Program-made: the position numbers and the translations under genes
Origin: Qipengyuania pelagi
GTDB taxonomy: Bacteria > Pseudomonadota > Alphaproteobacteria > Sphingomonadales > Sphingomonadaceae
Length of the DNA: 64,000 nucleotides
Direction: 5' to 3'
Assembly (NCBI RefSeq): GCF_009827295.1
Contig: NZ_WTYD01000001.1
Coordinates: 372,001-436,000, forward strand
In this document: piece by piece, positions 8,973-17,416 of the stretch
Position numbering within the stretch: position 1 is the stretch's first letter
How the letters are laid out: every line of letters starts with the position of its first letter
The notes under the pieces: generated by a model
What the model was told of the DNA's origin: nothing
Seen by the model: only the letters and a program-made list of their open reading frames with translations
Database searches by the model: none

Positions 8973-10237
8973 TCGACGAAATCGCTCACCCGTTCGACGA
9001 TGATCGCCGGGGCCATGCCGCCCGCGGCGCACATCGTGACGAGACCATAGCGCTTGTCCTGCCGCTCCAGTTCGTCGACGATCGTGCCGATCAGGATCGA
9101 TCCGGTCGCCCCGATCGGGTGGCCCAGCGCGATCGAGCCGCCATTCACATTGACCTTGTCCCAGTCGAGCCCGAGATCGCGCACGAATTTCGCCGCGACC
9201 ACCGCGAAGGCCTCGTTGATTTCGAACAGGTCGATATCGTCCACGGTGAGGCCAGCCTTTTCCAGCACCTTCCTCGCCGCTGGAACGGGGGCGTTCAGCA
9301 TCAGCGTGGGATCATCGCCCATATTCGCGGTCGCCACGATCCGCGCGCGCGGCTTAAGACCGTGCTTCTCGGCATAGTCGCGGCTCGTCACCAGCACCGC
9401 CGCCGCGCCATCGACCACGCCCGAGGAATTGCCCGCATGGTGGAAATGCTCGATTGCGAGGTCGGGATATTTCGCATTCACCAGCCCGCGAAACGTGGTG
9501 CCGTTTGTGTCGAGCGGCATGTCGGCGATCTTGGTGAAGGCGGGCTGCAATTCGGCGAGGCCTTCGCGCGTGGTCTGGGGCCGGGGAAATTCCTCGCGGT
9601 CCAGCACGATTGCGCCCTGATCGTCCTTCACCGGCACTAGCGATCTGTCGAACCGGCCTTCCTCGATCGCCTTGGCGGCGCGCTGCTGGCTGCGATAGCC
9701 GACCTCGTCCAGTTCCTCGCGGGTGAAGCCTTCCTTGCTGGCAATCGCATCGCCACACACGCCCTGATGGCTCTGCGGGTGAGTCGCCTGGAGCCGCTCG
9801 TTATAGCTGCCCATCATCGGCGGCCTGAGGCCTGCCGCTATCTTCTCTTTCGCCATCTGCGCGGTGAGGCTCATCATCTCGGTCCCGCCCGCGACGACGC
9901 AATCCTCCATCCCGCTCATCACCTGTGCCGCAGCCAGCGCCACGCTGGTGATCCCGCCACCGCAGAACCGGTCGAGCGTGGTCCCGCTCGAGGTCACGTC
10001 ATAGCCCGCATCGAGCGCGGCCATCCGACCCAGATCGCCTGCCTGCATTCCGTCCTGCGTGCTGACCGACCAGATCACGTCGTCCACCGTCGCCGTGTCG
10101 AGATCGTTGCGCTCGGCGATCGCCTTCAGCACGGTCGCGGCGAGATGCTGCGGGTGCATGGCGGCAAGCGCACCTTTCCCCTGCTTTCCGATCCCGCGCG
10201 GGGTGCGGACGGCGTCGATGATATAGGCTTCAGGCAT
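8969..10237 (-). CDS. Acetyl-CoA C-acyltransferase (thiolase)
   Basis: Thiolase II/I family enzyme of 422 residues that cleaves 3-oxoacyl-CoA or condenses acetyl-CoA. The acylated Cys is in DRFCGGG (Cys92); the C-terminal active-site blocks NEAFAVVAAKF, GGSIALGHPIGATG and TMCAAGGMAPA are all present. The start has a clear ribosome site (GAGAGGAG) about eight bases upstream. It is monocistronic, divergent from the enoyl-CoA hydratase gene across 100 bases that hold a dyad at 10271-10286, and convergent with the DUF2891 gene with four bases shared. Chain-length preference cannot be judged. Confidence 0.93.
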   Translation of the reverse strand: MPEAYIIDAVRTPRGIGKQGKGALAAMHPQHLAATVLKAIAERNDLDTATVDDVIWSVSTQDGMQAGDLGRMAALDAGYDVTSSGTTLDRFCGGGITSVALAAAQVMSGMEDCVVAGGTEMMSLTAQMAKEKIAAGLRPPMMGSYNERLQATHPQSHQGVCGDAIASKEGFTREELDEVGYRSQQRAAKAIEEGRFDRSLVPVKDDQGAIVLDREEFPRPQTTREGLAELQPAFTKIADMPLDTNGTTFRGLVNAKYPDLAIEHFHHAGNSSGVVDGAAAVLVTSRDYAEKHGLKPRARIVATANMGDDPTLMLNAPVPAARKVLEKAGLTVDDIDLFEINEAFAVVAAKFVRDLGLDWDKVNVNGGSIALGHPIGATGSILIGTIVDELERQDKRYGLVTMCAAGGMAPAIIVERVSDFVD

Positions 10238-10270
10238 GGCGTGCTCCTCTCTCGCTCCGGCGATTGCCGG

Positions 10271-10286
10271 TTGACGTTTGCGTAAG
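10271..10286. promoter_or_regulatory. LiuR-like dyad between divergent acyl-CoA genes
   Basis: TTGACGTTTGCGTAAG is an imperfect inverted repeat (TTgACG / CGTAAg) resembling the reported operator style of the MerR-family regulator LiuR, which controls branched-chain amino-acid and acyl-CoA catabolism in proteobacteria. It lies between the thiolase start and the enoyl-CoA hydratase start and could serve both. No liuR gene is in the window. Confidence 0.4.
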
Positions 10287-10337
10287 CCTCAAGCAGCACT
10301 GCGGCAAGACCAGTTTCGAAATGCAATGGAGAGAGGC

Positions 10338-11099
10338 ATGAGCGAAGAGGTACAGACCGAGGTCGAGGACGGCGTTTTGATCGTCACGATCAACCGCCCC
10401 GAAGCCAAGAACGCAATGAACAAGGCCGCCGCCGAAGGGATCGCTGCGGCGATGGACCGGCTGGACGCGCAGGACGATCTGCGCGTCGCGATCCTGACCG
10501 GGGCGGGCGGCACGTTCTGTTCGGGCATGGATCTCAAGGGCTTCCTGCGCGGCGAGAGCCCGAGCGTGGAAGGGCGCGGCTTCGGGGGCGTGGTCCAGGC
10601 GCCGCCGAAAAAGCCACTGATCGCCGCCGTCGAAGGCTATGCGCTGGCGGGCGGGCTCGAATTGATGATCGCCTGCGATCTGGTGGTGGCGAATGACGGC
10701 GCCAAGTTTGGCATCCCCGAAGCCAAGCGTGGCCTCGTCGCGGCGGCGGGCGGGGTGATGATGCTGCCTGACCAGATCCCCGAACGGATCGCCATGGAGC
10801 TGGCGCTGACGGGCGAGTTCATCGATGCGGGCCGCGCTTACGAACTCGGCCTGATCAACCGCGTGGTCTCCGGCTCCGCGCTCGACGGGGCGAAGGAACT
10901 GGCGCGCAAGATCGCCGAAAACGGCCCGCTGGCGGTGCGCGTGTCGAAACAGATCCTCAAGGAATCGCGCGGCTGGTCGATGGACGAGCGCTACGACAGG
11001 CAGGCGCAGCTGATCGGCCCAGTCTTCGTCAGCGAGGACGCCCGCGAAGGCGCAGCCGCCTTCGCCGAGAAGCGCAAGCCGAACTGGAAGGGGAAATAA
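10338..11099 (+). CDS. Enoyl-CoA hydratase / isomerase family protein
   Basis: Crotonase-fold enzyme, 253 residues, acting on acyl-CoA thioesters. The two oxyanion-hole segments are visible (AILTGAGGTFCSGMDLKGF and PLIAAVEGYALAGGLELMIA), as is the FGIPEAKRGL block. I chose ATG 10338 because it has a good ribosome site (GGAGAGAGGC) and the family begins there; an ATG 60 bases upstream has neither. Two bases separate its stop from the acyl-CoA dehydrogenase start, so the pair form an operon. Exact substrate (enoyl-CoA hydration or another crotonase reaction) is open. Confidence 0.92.
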   Translation: MSEEVQTEVEDGVLIVTINRPEAKNAMNKAAAEGIAAAMDRLDAQDDLRVAILTGAGGTFCSGMDLKGFLRGESPSVEGRGFGGVVQAPPKKPLIAAVEGYALAGGLELMIACDLVVANDGAKFGIPEAKRGLVAAAGGVMMLPDQIPERIAMELALTGEFIDAGRAYELGLINRVVSGSALDGAKELARKIAENGPLAVRVSKQILKESRGWSMDERYDRQAQLIGPVFVSEDAREGAAAFAEKRKPNWKGK

Positions 11100-11101
11100 G
11101 C

Positions 11102-12265
11102 ATGGCCGTCATCGACGTACCCGAACCCGAATATATGCAGGACGAGGAGATCGCGATCTTCTCCGACGCGGTCGGCAAGTTCTACGAAAAGCACGCGCCC
11201 GAAAAGCGCGTGCTGAAATGGCGCGAGGATGGCCAGGTCGAGCGCGAATTCTGGAAAGAGGCTGGCGCAGCGGGTCTGCTCGGCGCGTCCGTCCCGGAAG
11301 AATATGGCGGCCATGGCGGCGACTTCCGCCATGAAATGGTGGTGATCGACCAACAGGGCAAACACGGCGTCGAAGGCTTTTCCGCCAGCCTCCACAACAC
11401 TGTGATCCTGCCCTATCTGGTCCGCCACGGGACCGAGGAGCAGAAGAAGAAATATCTGCCCAAGCTGGTTTCGGGCGAGCTGGTCAGCGCCATCGCCATG
11501 ACCGAGCCGGGTGTCGGCTCCGACCTTCAGAGCATCACCACCACTGCGCTGAAGGACGGGAACGGCTACCGGATCAACGGGGCCAAGACCTATATCTCCA
11601 ACGGCCAGATCGCCGACTTCATCATCATCGTCGCCAAGACCGACCCGAAGGAGCGGGCCAAGGGTATCTCGCTGATGCTGCTGGAGACCGAAGGCGCGGA
11701 AGGGTTCCAGCGCGGCAAGAAGCTCGACAAGGTCGGGCTCGATGCGCAGGACACCAGCGAGTTGTTCTTCGACGACGTGTTCGTCCCGGCGGAAAACGTG
11801 CTCGGCGGGGAAGAGGGCAAGGGCTTCTATCAGCTGATGGGCGAATTGCCGCAGGAGCGCCTCATCATCGCGATGGGCGGCATGACGGTGATCGAACGCG
11901 CGCTGGAAGAGACTGTGAAGTTCACCAAGGAGCGCAAGGCGTTCGGCCAGACGATCTGGGATTTCCAGAACACCCAGTTCGTGCTCGCGGACCTGAAGGC
12001 GAAGGGCACGGCGGCGAAGATCTTCGTCAACGACTGCATCGCCAAGCACCTGAAGGGCGAGTTGGACGTGCCGACCGCCTGCATGGCCAAATACTGGGTG
12101 ACCGAATTGCAGGGCGAAGTGGTGGACAAGTGCCTGCAGCTGCATGGCGGGGCAGGCTATATCAATGATTACCCGATCGCGCGCATGTTCCGCGACAGCC
12201 GCATCAGCCGGATCTTCGGCGGGTCGAACGAGATTATGAAGATGGTGATCGCGCGTTCGATGTGA
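11102..12265 (+). CDS. Acyl-CoA dehydrogenase
   Basis: FAD-dependent alpha,beta-dehydrogenation of an acyl-CoA, passing electrons to electron-transfer flavoprotein; 387 residues, normal length. Family blocks run in order: helical N domain with EYGGHGGDFRHEM, the flavin segment AIAMTEPGVGSDLQSI, the beta domain with NGAKTYISNGQIADF, and the C-terminal helix block LQLHGGAGYINDYPIARMFR with the end segment RISRIFGGSNEIMK. It is the second gene of a two-gene operon with the enoyl-CoA hydratase, giving two successive beta-oxidation-type steps. A hairpin follows 20 bases after the stop. Confidence 0.94.
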   Translation: MAVIDVPEPEYMQDEEIAIFSDAVGKFYEKHAPEKRVLKWREDGQVEREFWKEAGAAGLLGASVPEEYGGHGGDFRHEMVVIDQQGKHGVEGFSASLHNTVILPYLVRHGTEEQKKKYLPKLVSGELVSAIAMTEPGVGSDLQSITTTALKDGNGYRINGAKTYISNGQIADFIIIVAKTDPKERAKGISLMLLETEGAEGFQRGKKLDKVGLDAQDTSELFFDDVFVPAENVLGGEEGKGFYQLMGELPQERLIIAMGGMTVIERALEETVKFTKERKAFGQTIWDFQNTQFVLADLKAKGTAAKIFVNDCIAKHLKGELDVPTACMAKYWVTELQGEVVDKCLQLHGGAGYINDYPIARMFRDSRISRIFGGSNEIMKMVIARSM

Positions 12266-12284
12266 TGCGTGCGCTTAAGGGGAA

Positions 12285-12313
12285 GGGGGACCATGCTTTG
12301 TTTGTGGTCCCCC
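12285..12313. terminator. Hairpin between convergent genes, possible bidirectional terminator
   Basis: GGGGGACCA (12285-12293) pairs perfectly with TGGTCCCCC (12305-12313) around an 11-base loop. It stands between the convergent acyl-CoA dehydrogenase and FAH genes. There is no clear T-run. The stem also echoes the palindrome at 6914-7032. Confidence 0.6.
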
Positions 12314-12331
12314 TCTCCGATATCTTGAAGA

Positions 12332-13342
12332 CTAGGCCTCCACCACCTTCTGTTCGATCGCGCCGAAGATCGAGTGACCCTGGTGGTCCTTCATCTCGAC
12401 CCGGACAGTGTCGCCCGCCCGCATGAAGCGGGTCTTCGGTTCGCCGTCGTAGATCGTTTCGATCATGCGGATTTCGGCGATGCAGCTATAGCCGCGCCCG
12501 CCTTCGCTGACCGGCTTGCCGGGGCCGCCATCCTCGCCCTTGTTCGAAACCGTGCCCGATCCGATGATCGCGCCCGCGCCCAGTTCGCGCGTCTTGGCGG
12601 CATGGGCGACCAGTTCGGCGAGGCTGAAGGTCGCGTCCTCGCCCGCCTCGGCGCGGCCGAAGGACTCGCCATTGTAATCGACCATCAGCGGCAGGTGGAT
12701 CACGCTATCCTTCCAGGCATCGCCCAATTCGTCGGGCGTCACCGCGACGGGGCTGAACGCGCTCGACGGCTTGGACTGGAAGAAACCGAACCCCTTGCCA
12801 AGTTCCGCCGGGATCAGGCCGCGCAAGGACACGTCGTTGACCAGCATCAGCAGCTTGATGTGATCCGCTGCCTCTTCCTTCGACACGCCCATCGGCACGT
12901 CGTCGGTGATGACGGCGATCTCGCCTTCCATGTCGCAGCCCCAGGCGGGATCGCCCAAGGGGATGTCCGCGCGCGGCGGCAGGAACTTGTCCGAACCGCC
13001 CTGGTACATCAACGGATCGTGATAGAAGCTTTCCGGTACTTCCGCATCGCGCGCTTTCCGCACCAGTTCGACGTGATTGATATAGGCCGAACCGTCCGCC
13101 CACTGATAGGCGCGCGGAAGCGGCGAATGCGCCTCGCGCTCGTGAAAGCGTTCGCAGGGCACCGCCTCGTGCTCGACATCGGTGTAGAGCGCTTGCAGCT
13201 TGGGGGCGATCCGATCCCAGTCGTCGAGCGCGGCCTGAAGGGTCGGTGCGATATTGTCGGCGGCGCAATAGCGCGTCAGGTCTTTGGAGACGACGACCAG
13301 CTTCCCGTCGCGGGTTCCATCGTTGAGCGTGGCGAGTTTCAT
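12332..13342 (-). CDS. Fumarylacetoacetate hydrolase family protein
   Basis: FAH-fold hydrolase of 336 residues, probably cleaving fumarylacetoacetate to fumarate and acetoacetate at the end of tyrosine breakdown, since the maleylacetoacetate isomerase gene is just upstream. The metal-binding acidic residues are in DMEGEIAV and NDVSLRGLIPAELGKG, and the block GAGAIIGSGTVSNKG is present. It has its own N-terminal FAH-type domain. The start has an AAGGA site. The gap from the isomerase stop is 13 bases, so they share a message. Other FAH-family reactions (decarboxylation, hydration) cannot be fully excluded. Confidence 0.88.
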   Translation of the reverse strand: MKLATLNDGTRDGKLVVVSKDLTRYCAADNIAPTLQAALDDWDRIAPKLQALYTDVEHEAVPCERFHEREAHSPLPRAYQWADGSAYINHVELVRKARDAEVPESFYHDPLMYQGGSDKFLPPRADIPLGDPAWGCDMEGEIAVITDDVPMGVSKEEAADHIKLLMLVNDVSLRGLIPAELGKGFGFFQSKPSSAFSPVAVTPDELGDAWKDSVIHLPLMVDYNGESFGRAEAGEDATFSLAELVAHAAKTRELGAGAIIGSGTVSNKGEDGGPGKPVSEGGRGYSCIAEIRMIETIYDGEPKTRFMRAGDTVRVEMKDHQGHSIFGAIEQKVVEA

Positions 13343-13355
13343 AAGGGCTGGTCCT

Positions 13356-14018
13356 TCAGTTTCTTGTGTTTTCGGGATTGTCGGGTTGCGCGTCGGGGTG
13401 GGCGCGCTGGAATTCTGTCATGCCGAGACAGGCCCGCTCGATCCGCGAAATATGCGGCTTGTCGGCGAAGGCGAAATCGAAGCGCCGCGCATTATAGACC
13501 TGCGGCAGCAGGACGACTTCGAACAGGCCCGGCCGGTCGAACAGGAAGTCCTTCGTATCGAGCTGAGCCAACCGCTCTTCCAGCGGGTCGAGCGTGCGGG
13601 CGAGGAAATGGCGGTAGAAGGTGTCGACCTCGTCCTGCGAATGGCCGAGCGGGTCCTTGAGATATTTCAAGACCGGGAGATTCAGCGGCGCATGAAGCTC
13701 TGTCGCCACGGCATAGGCGAGTTCGCGGGCAGTGAAGCGGTCTTCGATATTTTCGGGCAACAGGCGCGGCGTATTGGGATAGGCTTCGTCCAGCCATTCA
13801 AGCTGCGCCATCGACTGCGCCCGGTCGCGGCCCCCGGCCTCCAGCATCGGCACCGATCCGAAGGGATTGCGGCCCTTATAGGCTTCGCCCTTCTGTTCGC
13901 TTTCGAGCAGATTGACGGGTACGTAATCGAAAGCGAGCCCCTTCAAGGCGAGCGCGATGCGCAGGCGGTATGAGGTGGAACTGCGGTAATAGCCGTAGAG
14001 GCGAATGTCCTGGGTCAT
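13356..14018 (-). CDS. maiA: Maleylacetoacetate isomerase (zeta-class GST)
   Basis: Glutathione-dependent isomerisation of maleylacetoacetate to fumarylacetoacetate, 220 residues. The N-terminal thioredoxin-like domain carries YYRSSTSYRLRIALALKG, where zeta enzymes usually have SSCxxR; here Thr stands for the Cys, a change that other bacterial members also tolerate. The GSVPML glutathione-binding segment follows, then the helical C domain. I start it at the second Met (14018), where family homology begins. It sits between the glutaryl-CoA dehydrogenase and FAH genes on the same strand. Homogentisate dioxygenase is not in the window. Confidence 0.9.
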   Translation of the reverse strand: MTQDIRLYGYYRSSTSYRLRIALALKGLAFDYVPVNLLESEQKGEAYKGRNPFGSVPMLEAGGRDRAQSMAQLEWLDEAYPNTPRLLPENIEDRFTARELAYAVATELHAPLNLPVLKYLKDPLGHSQDEVDTFYRHFLARTLDPLEERLAQLDTKDFLFDRPGLFEVVLLPQVYNARRFDFAFADKPHISRIERACLGMTEFQRAHPDAQPDNPENTRN

Positions 14019-14073
14019 CACTTGTCCCAATGCATGGCGCGCGCCGGAGGTCCGACGCGCGCGGAATGGGCGA

Positions 14074-15258
14074 TCAGAACGCCGGAATGCCCGTGATCGC
14101 CCGGCCCAGGATCAGGGCGTGGACGTCATGCGTGCCTTCATAGGTGTTGACCGTTTCCAGGTTCACCATGTGGCGGATAACCTGATATTCCTCGGAAATC
14201 CCGTTGCCGCCATGCATATCGCGGGCCTTGCGCGCGATATCGAGCGCCTTGCCGACATTGTTGCGCTTGACGATCGAGATCATCTCCGGCGCGAACTTGC
14301 CTTCGTCCATCAGGCGCCCGACGCGCAGGCTCGCCTGCAGGCCCATTCCGATATCGGTCAGCATGTCGGCGAGCTTCAACTGGTAGAGCTGTTTGGACGC
14401 CAAGGGCACGTCGAACTGGTGGCGATCCAGCCCGTATTGCCGCGCCGCGTGCATACAGAATTCCGCAGCGCCCATCGCGCCCCAGCTGATGCCATAGCGC
14501 GCGCGGTTTAGGCAGCCGAACGGACCTTTCAGCCCTTCGACATTGGGCAGCAGCGCATCGGCGCCCACGCGCACCTCGTCCATCACGATCATGCCGGTGG
14601 TGCTGGCGCGGAGCGACAATTTGCCTTCGATCTTGGGCGCGGAGAGCCCCTCCATGCCCTTTTCCAGGACGAAGCCGCGGATCTTGCCGCCATGCGCCTC
14701 GCTCTTGGCCCAGATCACGAAGACGTCGGCAAAGGGGGAGTTGGAGATCCAGGTCTTGGAGCCTGAAATGACGTATCCGTCCCCGTCCTGTTTGGCGACC
14801 GTCTTCATCGATCCCGGATCGCTGCCCGCATCGGGTTCGGTCAGGCCGAAACAGCCGATCAATTCGCCGCTGGCGAGGCCGGGCAGATATTTGCGATGCT
14901 GTTCGTCCGACCCATAGGCGTGGATCGGATACATCACGAGGCTCGACTGAACGCTCGCCATCGAACGATAGCCGCTATCGACTCGCTCGATCTCGCGCGC
15001 GATCAGGCCGTAGGCGACATAGCTTGCACCCGCGCCGCCGAACTCCTCGGGAATCGTCGCGCCCAGCAGCCCCGCCTGCCCCATCAGGGGAAACAGCTCA
15101 GGCGCGTCCTTCTCCGCGCTGAAAGCTGCCTGCACGCGCGGCTGCAATTCGCCTTGCGCGAAGGCGTGCGCTGCGTCGCGGATCATGCGTTCGTCTTCGC
15201 TCAACTGATCGTCGAGCGCGAAGGGATCGTCCCATGCGAAGGGCACCATGCCGGCCAT
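14074..15258 (-). CDS. gcdH: Glutaryl-CoA dehydrogenase-like acyl-CoA dehydrogenase
   Basis: Flavoenzyme of 394 residues, most like glutaryl-CoA dehydrogenase, which oxidises and decarboxylates glutaryl-CoA to crotonyl-CoA in lysine and aromatic breakdown. Signature segments: [48 protein letters not shown], and the C-terminal [19 protein letters not shown] holding the catalytic Glu (about residue 374). The start ATG follows TGAGGAG by six bases. It is first in a possible three-gene unit with maiA and the FAH gene (55-base gap). Assignment rests on family motifs; glutaryl specificity is likely but not proven. Confidence 0.88.
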   Translation of the reverse strand: MAGMVPFAWDDPFALDDQLSEDERMIRDAAHAFAQGELQPRVQAAFSAEKDAPELFPLMGQAGLLGATIPEEFGGAGASYVAYGLIAREIERVDSGYRSMASVQSSLVMYPIHAYGSDEQHRKYLPGLASGELIGCFGLTEPDAGSDPGSMKTVAKQDGDGYVISGSKTWISNSPFADVFVIWAKSEAHGGKIRGFVLEKGMEGLSAPKIEGKLSLRASTTGMIVMDEVRVGADALLPNVEGLKGPFGCLNRARYGISWGAMGAAEFCMHAARQYGLDRHQFDVPLASKQLYQLKLADMLTDIGMGLQASLRVGRLMDEGKFAPEMISIVKRNNVGKALDIARKARDMHGGNGISEEYQVIRHMVNLETVNTYEGTHDVHALILGRAITGIPAF

Positions 15259-15356
15259 ACTATCTCCTCAAGTCTCCGCAGAACCGATGGCAGGCTTGCG
15301 GGAGCGCATCAAGGGTATGCGGGCGCTGGCGAGGGCGCCCCGGCAGAAATACCCGA

Positions 15357-15710
15357 TCAGCGTAGAGCGTTCTGGACCGAATCGATGATTGCGGCAGGCG
15401 GGCAGGGCTTTGCCAGCGCGTGCGATCGCGGGAAGCGTTCCGCGACCTCGTCCGGCGTATAATTGCCCGAATGGAAGATGACGGGAATATCTTCGGCCAT
15501 CATCTGTTCGGCGAGGGGGAAGACGTTTCCGTCGCCCAATTGCACGTCGAGGATCGCGAGGTCCGGCTTCTGCTTCTGATAGGCGAGCATGGCGGAGGAG
15601 ATATCGGTATAGGGCCCTTCGACGGTGTAGCCCGCTTCTTCCACCGTCGCGCACAGATCCCAGGCGACTATGGTCTCGTCCTCGGCGACAAGAATGACTG
15701 GTTGGCCCAT
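15357..15710 (-). CDS. Stand-alone response regulator receiver protein
   Basis: Single receiver domain of 117 residues with no output domain. The acidic pocket is E10/D11, the phospho-acceptor is Asp55 (AILDVQL), with Ser81 (HSGNY) and Lys101 (AKPCP) completing the site. I chose ATG 15710 because a strong ribosome site (AAGGAGAAGAGG) precedes it; an upstream ATG adds 18 residues without support. Single-domain receivers in alphaproteobacteria act as phosphate sinks or protein partners in the general stress or cell-cycle pathways. No histidine kinase lies near, so its partner is unknown. Confidence 0.88.
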   Translation of the reverse strand: MGQPVILVAEDETIVAWDLCATVEEAGYTVEGPYTDISSAMLAYQKQKPDLAILDVQLGDGNVFPLAEQMMAEDIPVIFHSGNYTPDEVAERFPRSHALAKPCPPAAIIDSVQNALR

Positions 15711-15804
15711 ATTCCTCTTCTCCTTTGCGACCCCCAGACACATCGGCTTTCCGCCGATTCGCAAGGCTAGGGGCTAAAGGGAGGAGGTCAAGCGATAAGC
15801 CGGA

Positions 15805-16458
15805 TCAGTCCAGCCGGCCGAACTTGCTTTCATAGGCCGCCGTGTCCCCGCCCGCGAGCAGGGCCGCCTGGGTTTTCCAGTCGTCGCGGCGGATGCGGCC
15901 CTGGAAACGGCCGAGCTTGGCATCGATCCGGTCGATCTCGGCCTCGTCCCAGCTGGCGATCTCGGCGAAGGAGGTTATGCCAAGCTCGCGCAGGGCATTG
16001 GCGAGCTTGGGGCCAACCCCCTTGATCCTCGTCAGATCGTCCGCGCCATCGGCCAAGGGGGCGTCCTTGGATGGGCGCTCGGGCACTTCAACCGGGGCGG
16101 GTGGTGCGGCGGGAGCAGGGCTTTCCGCGCTTTCGTCCAAATTTTCGTCCGCGCGCTCCGCCTGCGTTTCCACCGCGCTGGCGGCGACCACCTCCCCGGC
16201 ACCCGCTAGCCCCATTGGAGTGGCGGGGGGGACGACCGGAGCGGCTTCTTTCGGGACGCCTGCGCTGGCGGACGGAGCGGAATCGATCAGCGCCTGATTG
16301 CGCGCGGCGGGCGCGGCGCCTTCGTCGAGAACATCGCTCCGCTCCCCCGTAACCTTGGTGCGCCGGTTCGCGTTGAACAGGAACCACGCGATCACGAGCC
16401 CGATTAGGAAAGCGACCAGCAGCAGCGGCCAGTTCGCTTCAATCATTTCCATCATCAT
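15805..16458 (-). CDS. Membrane-anchored helix-hairpin-helix protein
   Basis: Protein of 217 residues: one N-terminal membrane helix (PLLLVAFLIGLVIAWFLF), a long Ala/Pro/Glu-rich low-complexity linker (about 35-140), and a C-terminal domain starting DDLTRIKGVGPKLANALREL. That domain resembles the helix-hairpin-helix module attached to some alphaproteobacterial NuoE proteins and other DUF4332-like proteins. Its function is not known. The start overlaps the stop of a 45-residue peptide gene (ATGA), which in turn overlaps the ompA-like gene, so it is the last gene of a coupled three-gene operon. Confidence 0.85.
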   Translation of the reverse strand: MMMEMIEANWPLLLVAFLIGLVIAWFLFNANRRTKVTGERSDVLDEGAAPAARNQALIDSAPSASAGVPKEAAPVVPPATPMGLAGAGEVVAASAVETQAERADENLDESAESPAPAAPPAPVEVPERPSKDAPLADGADDLTRIKGVGPKLANALRELGITSFAEIASWDEAEIDRIDAKLGRFQGRIRRDDWKTQAALLAGGDTAAYESKFGRLD

Positions 16459-16592
16459 GCGTCTCCGTCGCTGTCGTGATCGTCAAGGTCGGGCCCGTCG
16501 GGGGCCGAGCGGTTCCACAAGGCCCAGCCCGTCGCCGCGCCGAGGCCATAGGCGCTCAGCATCATGACCGTGATCTCGAACCAGATGGGCAT
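16455..16592 (-). CDS. 45-residue single-pass membrane peptide
   Basis: Small gene found by reading between its neighbours. It encodes a peptide starting MPIWFEITVMMLSAYGLG, with one membrane helix to about residue 27, then an Asp-rich tail ending DSDGDA. Its ATG shares one base with the stop of the OmpA-family gene (TGATG) and its stop overlaps the next gene (ATGA). This unbroken overlap chain on one strand strongly supports that it is translated. It may help place the OmpA and helix-hairpin-helix proteins in the envelope; that is a guess. Confidence 0.75.
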   Translation of the reverse strand: MPIWFEITVMMLSAYGLGAATGWALWNRSAPDGPDLDDHDSDGDA

Positions 16593-17332
16593 CAGCGCGC
16601 TCCGGGCGTGTCGACGGGGGTGGGGAGGAGCGGTTCGGTCGCGATGACCGAGAATTCGATGCGGCGATTGGCCGGATCGCCCGGCGCCAGTCCCTCCACC
16701 GGCTCCTGCGATCCGATCCCGCGTGCCCGCAATCCGTCACGCGGAATGCCGCGCGCGACCAGTCCTTCGCGCACCGTGCGCGCGCGTTCCTGGCTGAGCT
16801 CGAGATTGCCCGGTTCGGGGCCGGTATTGTCGGTATGGCCGGTGATCGCGATGATCGAGCCGAGGCAGGGGCGCAGCGCATCGGCGACCTCGTCGAGCAG
16901 CACGCGGCTGGCGGGATCGAGCGCGGCGGAGCCTTCCTCGAACCGGATTGAGCGCGAGCGCAGGAGCCCCTCGACATCTTCCTGGCAGTGGAGCGGGGTG
17001 TATTGGGTGGCGCTGGCCTGCGCGGTAGCGGACCCGTCTTCCCACGACACGCCGCCCACGCCCGGTACCGCCGCGACCGCCTGCGCCACGCGGGCACGGG
17101 TCGCTTCGGGAAGAGATTCGCCGTTCTGGAGCAAGGGATGGCGCATGGCCGATCCCAGCGGATTGATCAGACGCGCCGTGACCGGCCCGCCATCCGCCGA
17201 CGCGATCGCGGCTTCGATCTCGCCCGTCTTGGCCGCGAGGAATTGATCGCCGTATCGCTGACCGCCGACATAGCCGAGCGCGATAACGAGCGCGGCACCG
17301 GCACCGAAGGCGAGGAGGGGGCGAGGGGACAT
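16592..17332 (-). CDS. OmpA family envelope protein
   Basis: Protein of 246 residues with an uncleaved or cleaved N-terminal hydrophobic segment (LLAFGAGAALVIALGYVGG) and a C-terminal OmpA-like peptidoglycan-binding domain: ITGHTDNTGPEPGNLELSQ, then ARGIGSQEPVEGL and NRRIEFSVI. The peptidoglycan-contacting Asp and Arg are present. There is no beta-barrel domain, so it is of the inner-membrane or periplasmic OmpA_C type. It heads an operon with the 45-residue peptide and the helix-hairpin-helix protein. Confidence 0.9.
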   Translation of the reverse strand: MSPRPLLAFGAGAALVIALGYVGGQRYGDQFLAAKTGEIEAAIASADGGPVTARLINPLGSAMRHPLLQNGESLPEATRARVAQAVAAVPGVGGVSWEDGSATAQASATQYTPLHCQEDVEGLLRSRSIRFEEGSAALDPASRVLLDEVADALRPCLGSIIAITGHTDNTGPEPGNLELSQERARTVREGLVARGIPRDGLRARGIGSQEPVEGLAPGDPANRRIEFSVIATEPLLPTPVDTPGAR

Positions 17333-17416
17333 GCGCGCCGCCTTAGCGGGCGGGGGCGCGGAGCAAAAGGGGGCTAACCCGCCTAATCGGGCAAACGATC
17401 GGCGGTTCGCGCAGGA

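Noticed and set aside
13900..13990. Loss of the catalytic Cys in maleylacetoacetate isomerase as a sign of inactivation
   Set aside because: SSTSYR replaces SSCxxR, but other bacterial family members also lack this Cys and the rest of the protein is intact.
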